The notes under the pieces were generated by a model. The model was not told the DNA's origin. It was given only the letters and a program-made list of their open reading frames with translations, and did not search any database. Positions 1 through 5,127 of a stretch of DNA of 10,554 nt are shown here, one piece after another; the first letter of the stretch is position 1; each line of letters starts with the position of its first letter. This DNA is from Planctomycetota bacterium (GTDB lineage Bacteria; Planctomycetota; Phycisphaerae; Sedimentisphaerales; SM23-30), in NCBI GenBank assembly GCA_022705365.1, contig JAKJEP010000027.1:1-10554 (forward strand), written 5' to 3'. Position numbers and translations under genes: made by a program.

Positions 1-2
1 AT

Positions 3-512
3 TTGAACCTGCCGCTGGTTTTTCACTGCCCCAACGGCCTGCATGCCCGCTTTATCACCGCCGAAGTGGCTGAATGGATGTACGCCTGCCGCTTTCAGAT
101 GATCCGGCTGAGCTACGAGTCCGCCGCTCCCGACAGCCTGGCCCAAACCGCCAGCGACGGCAAAATCACCGACCAGGATTTTGCGGCGGCTGTGACCCAC
201 CTTAAAAACGCCGGTTACTCCGTGGGCCAGCTGGAAGCGTATGTCCTGACCGGTCTGCCGGGCCAGTCGATGCGGGAAAATGAGTTATCGGTCCTGGCGG
301 TTCATGACCTGGGCGTTAAAATCAAACTCTGCCAGTATAGTCCCGTCCCCGGTACGCCGCTTTTTGACCTTTCCTGCCGGGAATATGGCGTGAATCCGGA
401 GGAACCGCTGCTGCATAACAATTCCATCCTGCCCTCGCTGGATCAACGGGTGGGTTATAGCGGTTTTCAGCAATTCAAGGAACGGGTTCAGAAACTCAAT
501 CAGAATTTGTAA
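3..512 (+). CDS. Radical SAM protein, C-terminal fragment (5' end outside window)
   Basis: This is the distal part of a radical SAM enzyme, probably of the B12-binding-domain type. The [4Fe-4S]-binding CxxxCxxC motif would lie upstream of the window. Visible family features are 'HCPNGLHARF' near the start, followed by 'MIRLSYES', the strand that closes one side of the TIM barrel. Further on are 'YVLTGLPGQS' around residue 81 and 'YSPVPGTPLF' around residue 112. Together these fit the barrel end of radical SAM proteins that carry out methyl transfer, methylthiolation or ring chemistry; the substrate cannot be told. The first codon in frame is TTG, but it sits inside conserved sequence, so it is not the true start. 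The stop is TAA at 510-512. An AT-rich hairpin plus T-run follows, and the next gene is 185 bases away, so it is probably not co-transcribed with the regulator. Assignment to the superfamily is firm; the subfamily is inferred. Confidence 0.8.
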   Translation: MNLPLVFHCPNGLHARFITAEVAEWMYACRFQMIRLSYESAAPDSLAQTASDGKITDQDFAAAVTHLKNAGYSVGQLEAYVLTGLPGQSMRENELSVLAVHDLGVKIKLCQYSPVPGTPLFDLSCREYGVNPEEPLLHNNSILPSLDQRVGYSGFQQFKERVQKLNQNL

Positions 513-558
513 ATTATTATATATCATATAATTATAACATTTTTTCGGCAAAAGAAGC

Positions 559-585
559 CCGGTGGTATCACGGAATTATTTTTTT
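559..585 (+). terminator. Possible weak terminator after the radical SAM gene
   Basis: A short GC-rich hairpin (CCGGTG / CACGG with a bulged G and loop GTAT, 559-573) is followed by AATTA and seven Ts (579-585). A second weak candidate lies at 516-545: a 7-bp all-A/T stem (ATTATAT/ATATAAT) and a run of six Ts at 540-545. Neither is strong. Either could end the upstream transcript before the GntR-family regulator. Confidence 0.35.
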
Positions 586-598
586 AGGAAGTTTTCCC

Positions 599-627
599 TT
601 GCAATAACCGATGATTTGTTATATATA
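599..627 (+). promoter_or_regulatory. Candidate promoter of the GntR-family regulator gene
   Basis: TTGCAA (599-604, 4 of 6 matches to the sigma-70 -35 consensus) lies 17 bases before TATATA (622-627). TATAAG at 624-629 is an alternative -10. The position, about 70 bases before the ATG at 698 and in the most AT-rich part of the gap, is sensible. This rests on motif matching only, and promoter consensus in this phylum is poorly known. Confidence 0.3.
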
Positions 628-654
628 AGCATATATACATGTTTATATATAAGC
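619..654 (+). promoter_or_regulatory. Candidate GntR-family operator: imperfect palindrome flanked by 12-bp direct repeats
   Basis: The direct repeat TTATATATAAGC occurs exactly at 619-630 and 643-654, with starts 24 bp apart. Between and overlapping the copies is an imperfect palindrome, 631-648, centred on ACATGT (637-642) with one mismatched pair. It begins just downstream of the candidate -10 at 622-627. A repressor bound there would block initiation. FCD-type GntR regulators generally bind short palindromes and often repress their own gene. The link to the protein encoded at 698 is inference. Confidence 0.35.
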
Positions 655-697
655 TCGTTTCAAAGAATAAACAGCTCGTAAGGCAGAAAGAAAAGGA

Positions 698-1444
698 ATG
701 GCGTCGGACCTGAAAAGCAAGGCTTATCAGTATGTTCGGGAGAAGATCCTGACGGAGCAATGGCCGGAGGGAAGGTATCTTTCGATGGTGCAGGTGGCCA
801 AGTCGGTGGATATGAGCTACACGCCGGTGCGGGAGGCGATCATTCAGCTGGAGAGCGAGGGGATGGTGGAGAAGATCCCGCGGGTGGGGGTGCGGCCGCG
901 GCGGGTGGACCGGGAAGAAGTGAAACGGTTCTTTGAGATGCGGCTTTATATGGAAAGTGCCTGTTCGGAGCTGGCCATTGAGCGGATTACCGTTGAGGAA
1001 ATCCGGCTGCTGGAGGGGAATCTCCAGGAACACAAGAAAACCCTGGAGCGAATCAAAGATGCCTGGCAGAAGAAGGCCCAGGAAAATCGTCATATCTATT
1101 ATATGGATGGCCCGGAGGCGGTTACGCTGCACCAGCTCAATACGGAATTTCACGGGACCCTGATGAAGTCGTCACGCAATCCCTATATGATGGAAATAGT
1201 GGATAAGATGAACATGATGACGCGGGTATTGCGGATTCGGGCCATGCTGCCGGGCACCAGCTATACCGATCAGTTGGAACTGGATTACCGGTATCATACC
1301 CAGATTTTCCAGGCCCTGGCCCAGCGGGACCCGGCGGAGGCGGTAAAATGGACGCGAAAGCATGTCTCCGACGCGGGGGAGTATCATTTGAAGGTATATG
1401 ACTGGCTCAAGGCGGTCAATCAGTTAGGTTCGTTTAAGATTTAA
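698..1444 (+). CDS. GntR-family transcriptional regulator, FadR/FCD subfamily
   Basis: This is a 248-residue DNA-binding regulator. Residues 5-70 form the GntR winged helix: 'VREKIL', 'PEGRYL', then the recognition-helix motif 'TPVREA' (Arg45) and 'LESEGMVEKIPRVGV'. Residues 75-235 match the all-helical FCD effector domain. Its usual metal-binding set is visible as Asn148 and His152 ('LNTEFH'), His200 ('YRYH') and His222 ('RKHV'). FCD proteins are usually repressors released by organic acids or sugar-acid metabolites; the ligand here is unknown. The stretch between the first FCD helix and Asn148 looks about 15-20 residues longer than usual (roughly 115-140, rich in K, Q and E), probably an inserted loop. 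ATG 698 is chosen because the winged helix begins right after it. The purine-rich AAAAGGA abuts the start and AAGG lies at 680-683, so the Shine-Dalgarno is not ideal. The targets may be itself and the surface-protein cluster downstream (inference). Confidence 0.93.
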   Translation: MASDLKSKAYQYVREKILTEQWPEGRYLSMVQVAKSVDMSYTPVREAIIQLESEGMVEKIPRVGVRPRRVDREEVKRFFEMRLYMESACSELAIERITVEEIRLLEGNLQEHKKTLERIKDAWQKKAQENRHIYYMDGPEAVTLHQLNTEFHGTLMKSSRNPYMMEIVDKMNMMTRVLRIRAMLPGTSYTDQLELDYRYHTQIFQALAQRDPAEAVKWTRKHVSDAGEYHLKVYDWLKAVNQLGSFKI

Positions 1445-1472
1445 AGTTAAAAAAGGAGATTCGGAGAAAATA

Positions 1473-1496
1473 ATGGAAACAAAAGGGAGCCGGTAA
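1473..1496 (+). other. 7-codon micro-ORF with good ribosome binding site (possible leader peptide)
   Basis: ATG at 1473 opens METKGSR and stops at TAA 1494-1496. It is preceded by GGAG (1463-1466, spacing 6) and a further AAGGAGA (1453-1459). The stop codon lies in the 5' arm of the hairpin at 1487-1524, so a ribosome on this ORF would interfere with folding. It could be a leader peptide or simply chance; there is no run of one amino acid as in classical attenuators. Confidence 0.2.
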
Positions 1497-1524
1497 AATA
1501 CTTTTGCAGAGCGATTACCGGCTC
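1487..1524 (+). other. 10-bp perfect hairpin in the leader of the first surface protein
   Basis: GAGCCGGTAA (1487-1496) is perfectly complementary to TTACCGGCTC (1515-1524), with an 18-base loop. No T-run follows, so it is not a standard terminator. It lies 43 bases after the regulator's stop and 200 bases before the next start. Possible roles are mRNA 3'-end protection, a Rho-linked or bidirectional signal, or part of a structured leader. Confidence 0.5.
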
Positions 1525-1724
1525 TACCATATGGCGGAGATGAACTCCACCACGAAAAATTATAGGGACTTGGATTGGGCATGCAAGAATTTAATTCCTT
1601 GCGAATAGTAAGTGCGTGATGTCATGTCTCTCCTGTCAGGTTCATCTCCATACCTCGTTACGATTTAGTTCCTATCGTCTGCATATTGTTCCTGATTTAT
1701 ATAAGTTACTTGACAGATTGAGAT
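1525..1724 (+). other. Non-coding leader region with a further inverted repeat
   Basis: No coding potential was found here. GGAGATGAAC (1536-1545) is perfectly complementary to GTTCATCTCC (1640-1649), enclosing 94 bases. Inside these is a smaller imperfect hairpin, GCAAG...CTTGC, near 1580-1600. The nested arrangement would suit a folded 5' leader, but no known riboswitch class was recognised. GTTCCT recurs twice near 1670-1693. No convincing -35/-10 pair was found for the following gene. Confidence 0.3.
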
Positions 1725-2495
1725 ATGAAGAAGTTACACGTTTTGCTGGTTTTAGCCGCGTCCATTCACAGCATGGTTTCGTCCGTGCAGGCCTGGGATT
1801 TCGCGGCGGAATACTCCGGGACGAGCAATCCCAGCGGCGTCTGGACCTGCGGCATGCTGGACTGGACCGCCGGTGTAGGCCCGCGGTTTCTGGTGTATGA
1901 GAATAATCACACCCTGGCAGTACCCGGAACCGGCGAGGTGGTGCAGTTCTGGACCTGGCAAGAAGATATCCATCGAGATGAATATGGCGCGGTGAATCAC
2001 AACACCACGGATCATATGTTAGATAGTTGGGGATTTTGCTGGAAGGCATACGGGATCAATATTCAGAATGGGGTTACAGCAGGCTATTATTCCACAGTCG
2101 CCTTTACGGCCCCGGAGACAGGGGATTATACCTTCGAGGCGGCGTTTGAGAGTATGACGGATGGCAAAGGCACGCAGGTTTGGGTGACGCTGCCGGATTT
2201 TTCCGCGCCCTGGAACGCGGTCCTGGATGCCTACGGCGAGGCGAACGTAGTGGCAACCTATAGTAAAACTTTGCCATTGAATGCCGGGGAAACGGTGTAT
2301 TTTTCCAATTCGCCCGGCAATACCATGGTGGATTTCCGGCTGACGGTGGTGAAGGACGGCATGAATTGCGGCGGGGATTATATCGCCGGTGATTTGAACC
2401 GGGATTGTTATGTGAATCTGGAGGATTTTGCCCTGCTCAGCCGGGACTGGCTGCAGTGCAATGATCCGGCCTATGAAATATGTACGGAATTATAA
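1725..2495 (+). CDS. Secreted protein: NP.G.W-type ectodomain plus 4-Cys EF-hand-like C-terminal module
   Basis: This is a 256-residue exported protein. Residues 1-23 are a signal peptide with a cut likely after 'VQA'. Residues 24-208 form a Gly/Trp/Asn-rich ectodomain opening with 'WDFAAEYSGTSNPSGVW'. That opening recurs in the proteins encoded at 2635 and 7602 and is common in planctomycete exported proteins. A beta-sandwich fold, perhaps carbohydrate-binding, is inferred only. The core ('YENNHTL', 'GEVVQFW', 'AVNHNT', 'AAFESMTDGKG', 'SAPW', 'GETVYFSNSPG') is nearly the same as in the PEP-CTERM protein at 7602. Residues 214-253 are a dockerin-like tail: one calcium loop (D223-x-N225-x-D227, D234 at loop position 12), 'RDWLQC', and Cys215, 228, 245 and 253, which may form two disulfides. 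Unlike true type I dockerins, it has one loop, not two. The start codon has only a weak GAG upstream; the signal peptide supports it. The biological role is unknown. Confidence 0.85.
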   Translation: MKKLHVLLVLAASIHSMVSSVQAWDFAAEYSGTSNPSGVWTCGMLDWTAGVGPRFLVYENNHTLAVPGTGEVVQFWTWQEDIHRDEYGAVNHNTTDHMLDSWGFCWKAYGINIQNGVTAGYYSTVAFTAPETGDYTFEAAFESMTDGKGTQVWVTLPDFSAPWNAVLDAYGEANVVATYSKTLPLNAGETVYFSNSPGNTMVDFRLTVVKDGMNCGGDYIAGDLNRDCYVNLEDFALLSRDWLQCNDPAYEICTEL

Positions 2496-2531
2496 ACGAT
2501 GGAAACCCCAGAAGGATATAAAGCGGATGGA

Positions 2532-2592
2532 AAAGGAGGTGATGAAACGAACCGCGGAAAGGTATGAGCAGAACGAAAAGTACATGGTGTGA
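2532..2592 (+). other. Orphan perfect Shine-Dalgarno with 16-codon micro-ORF
   Basis: AAAGGAGGTGAT (2532-2543) matches the full complement of a typical bacterial 16S 3' end, yet no recognisable gene follows. ATG 2542 overlaps it and opens a 16-codon frame ending at TGA 2590-2592. ATG 2564 opens an unrelated 17-codon frame to 2617. A 12-of-13 match to this element occurs at 7478-7490, also about 100-125 bases before a surface-protein start. It could be a leader peptide, a ribosome standby site or a decayed gene start. Confidence 0.25.
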
Positions 2593-2634
2593 TGTGAGAA
2601 AACGTACGAAATTTTAGTTTAAGGAGAAAAAACA

Positions 2635-4998
2635 ATGAGAAAGTGTACAGTACTTTTATTGGTATGCCTGACGCTGCCGATGGCGGCCTCTGGCGGTGTG
2701 GGGGACAGTTGGAATTTCAATGGACAAATAGCCTTTACCGCCAATCCCAACGGCGCCTGGTCCTATGGCTATGCTCCCGACCCGGAAGTGGGCAATATCG
2801 TATTACCCTATACTTTCGGTCTGTTTACGAATGTTTATACCATGGGTGGTGATATCCAGAATAATACCTGGTATGGCTTTAATGCTACCTCGATTCCTGT
2901 TCTTTTCCACAATTACAATGCTGATGTAGGTGCCATGGCCGGCTGCCAGGTAGGCAGGACCGCTATGCACCCGGGATACTTTTTGCCTGTTGGCGGCGGC
3001 GCTCCGGAGGGAAATTATGCCTGTGTAGCACGCTGGACAGCTCCGGCGGATGAACCGGCTGTAAAGATTCAGGGAGCCTTTTCTCCCGGTTTAACCGGTA
3101 CCGTATCTGAGTTCATTGTTGTCAATGGCGGTCAAGCCGATGGATATGTGATCATGGAGGTAGCTGGTACAAACAGTGCTCAACCTTTTGAAGAATATGT
3201 CGCCGGTATCCAGGCGGGTGATACAATCGATTTTGTCCTAGGTCAGTACGATGTAATCGTTTCCGATACGACGATGCTGGATGCCGTCATCACCAGCGTG
3301 AAGTCGATACCGCTTTCTTATTTTAAAGCTCAGGATCCTGACCCAACAGATGGAGCGGTGGAAGTGGCTCCGGGAGCCATCCTATCCTGGTTTGTAAACG
3401 ATGGTTTGGCTAACCTAACCTATGATATTTATGTGCAGCCGGACCCGAATTTTGACCCGAATGCCAGTCCTACTGAAACTGGTTTACCTGACGACAGCTA
3501 TGATGCGGATCCGGATCTGATTATGAGCCGGACCTATAGCTGGCGGGTCGATGTAAACGGATATATACAGGATCCAAATCTGCCCTATGATCCTGAGAAT
3601 CCCTACGATTATCCCATCCATGTGACCGGAGATGTCTGGACGTTTACTACGATCGAGGCGCCCACTCTGGGGCCGGATGGAGAAGTGATCAGTGTGAACC
3701 TGCAAGCCTCAGGGGCAGCCGTAGGTACGAACATCGCCGGTGTAGTGCCGGTAGGGAATTGGAACGATTATACCGGGATGACCGGTACAAAGCTCTTCCT
3801 GGATAACGATCTGGGTTTCTCAACCTATACCCGGTTCGCCTGCAGCGGCGGCGGGGCCATGTCGGCAGCAGGTACGAATACTGGCAATCCGGGGGATGAC
3901 GCCCTGCTGAGCGGCCATATTTATGTGGCTTCTACTACAATGAGCGGCACCTTTACGGATATCCCGTATGCCGCGTATGACCTGTATGTCTATTTCAACA
4001 GCGGGGCCGTGACCAATACCCAGACCTTCACCATTCGCGGTACGTCGAACACTTTGCTGGGTTATGATGAGATGGGAACAGATACCGCTCTGGTGGAATC
4101 ACAGAATGGCACGGTTAACGGCAATTATGTGGTATTTAAGGATCTGACGTCCCCGGATGTGACGATTGACGCGACCCCGAGAGCCGGTCTCCCTTCCGGT
4201 TATGCGTACCTGAACGGTTTCCAGATTGTCTCAAGCTGGAATCCGCAGCCGGCGGATGAAAAACAGAATGTCAGATCGAGCGTAACGCTGACCTGGCTCA
4301 ATCCGATCACGGATATTGCCGATGTAGAGTATGATTTGTATCTCAAGCAGGGCGATTCGAGTTTTGGTGATCCCATCACTCTGACAACCGCCAGCTATGA
4401 TCCGGAACCCGATCTGGAAAATAATAGTGTTTACTACTGGCAGGTGGTCATGAGCGGCTATACGCAGGACCCGAATCTGGCCTATAATCCGGGCAATCCC
4501 TTTGATTATCCGGTCACCCGGACCAGCCCGGTTTGGTCCTTCACCGTTGCCGGCAAGGCCGCCGAACCTATTCCGGCCAATGGCGCGATTGAGGTGGATC
4601 CTAACGCGATTTTGGAGTGGCAGGGTCTGGTAGGATATCAGCATGATGTGTACTTTGGTACGGATGCCGAAGCGGTAGCCAATGCGGACATTAATGATCT
4701 CACTGGTATCTATCTGGGCCGGCAGGCAGAGGAAGCGGTTACCTTTGATCCCTATGGTTTGACGGATATGGACTGGGGGACCACTTACTACTGGCGGATC
4801 GATGAGGTGATCCCGGGAACCCCGGATACCATCTTAGTCGGCGATGTCTGGTCCTTTACCATTATCGTGCCGCAATGCCCAACACCGCTGCGCGGGGATA
4901 CCAATGACGACTGCATCAACGATATGCAGGATTTGGTCAATATCGCCCAGAGCTGGCTGACGTGCAGCCTGGTGCCGGCGGAATCCTGTCCTTTTTAA
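2635..4998 (+). CDS. Large secreted modular protein: ectodomain, three FnIII-like domains, SVN/GNW module, 4-Cys tail
   Basis: This is a 787-residue exported protein preceded by AAGGAG (2621-2626, spacing 8). Residues 1-20 are a signal peptide. Residues 23-228 form the planctomycete-type ectodomain, with 'NPNGAWSYGY', 'HPGYF' near 112, 'VARWTAP' near 131 and 'AGDTIDFVLG' near 194. Residues 229-341 are an FnIII-like domain (ends 'VWTFTTI'). Residues 349-533 are the SVN/GNW module ('ISVNLQ', 'GNWNDY', 'IPYAAYDLYVY', 'NGFQIV'). Residues 534-638 and 640-744 are two more FnIII-like domains ('YDLYL...YYWQVV' and 'HDVYFGTD...YYWRIDEV'). Residues 748-787 are the EF-hand-like tail: D755-x-N757-x-D759, D766, and Cys748, 760, 777 and 785. 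From residue 349 onward it aligns almost end to end with residues 310-747 of the next protein, so the two are tandem paralogues with different N-terminal halves. No catalytic domain is visible. A surface adhesin, scaffold or glycan-binding role is inferred. Confidence 0.87.
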   Translation: MRKCTVLLLVCLTLPMAASGGVGDSWNFNGQIAFTANPNGAWSYGYAPDPEVGNIVLPYTFGLFTNVYTMGGDIQNNTWYGFNATSIPVLFHNYNADVGAMAGCQVGRTAMHPGYFLPVGGGAPEGNYACVARWTAPADEPAVKIQGAFSPGLTGTVSEFIVVNGGQADGYVIMEVAGTNSAQPFEEYVAGIQAGDTIDFVLGQYDVIVSDTTMLDAVITSVKSIPLSYFKAQDPDPTDGAVEVAPGAILSWFVNDGLANLTYDIYVQPDPNFDPNASPTETGLPDDSYDADPDLIMSRTYSWRVDVNGYIQDPNLPYDPENPYDYPIHVTGDVWTFTTIEAPTLGPDGEVISVNLQASGAAVGTNIAGVVPVGNWNDYTGMTGTKLFLDNDLGFSTYTRFACSGGGAMSAAGTNTGNPGDDALLSGHIYVASTTMSGTFTDIPYAAYDLYVYFNSGAVTNTQTFTIRGTSNTLLGYDEMGTDTALVESQNGTVNGNYVVFKDLTSPDVTIDATPRAGLPSGYAYLNGFQIVSSWNPQPADEKQNVRSSVTLTWLNPITDIADVEYDLYLKQGDSSFGDPITLTTASYDPEPDLENNSVYYWQVVMSGYTQDPNLAYNPGNPFDYPVTRTSPVWSFTVAGKAAEPIPANGAIEVDPNAILEWQGLVGYQHDVYFGTDAEAVANADINDLTGIYLGRQAEEAVTFDPYGLTDMDWGTTYYWRIDEVIPGTPDTILVGDVWSFTIIVPQCPTPLRGDTNDDCINDMQDLVNIAQSWLTCSLVPAESCPF
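3679..4233 (+). repeat. SVN/GNW module, copy in the 787-residue protein
   Basis: This encodes residues 349-533. Its first part resembles copy 1 of the next gene ('ISVNLQ', 'AAVGT', 'GNWNDYTG'). Its last part resembles copy 2 ('SQNGTV', 'TIDA'), and it shares CAGAATGGCACGGT (4102-4115) exactly with 6478-6491. I know of no named family for this module. Confidence 0.7.
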
Positions 4999-5080
4999 GG
5001 AAGCCGGATGATAAAAATCCCAACTGAAATGTATCATGCGTAATGAAAATGTGAAATTTTTAAAATGATAAACCTAGTAA

Positions 5081-5113
5081 GTTTGACGGAGCGATAAACA
5101 GGCTGCGTCAAAC
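5081..5113 (+). promoter_or_regulatory. 8-bp hairpin abutting the ribosome binding site
   Basis: GTTTGACG (5081-5088) pairs perfectly with CGTCAAAC (5106-5113). An inner GC/AGC pairing could lengthen the stem. The 3' arm ends at the base before the Shine-Dalgarno GGAGG (5114-5118) of the next gene. This placement could stabilise or modulate translation initiation. There is no T-run, so it is not a terminator for the upstream gene. Confidence 0.45.
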
Positions 5114-5127
5114 GGAGGAAACATAAG

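Noticed and set aside
3..5. TTG at position 3 as the start of the radical SAM gene
   Set aside because: It lies inside conserved radical SAM sequence and the iron-sulfur cysteine motif is missing, so the true start is upstream of the window.
1515..1555. tRNA-like look of the hairpins after the GntR-family gene
   Set aside because: No cloverleaf could be formed: there is no acceptor stem pairing, no T-loop consensus and no anticodon arm in the right place.
2564..2617. 17-codon frame between the genes at 1725 and 2635
   Set aside because: Its start is too far from the strong Shine-Dalgarno at 2532-2540 (23 bases), and no similarity or signal was seen.
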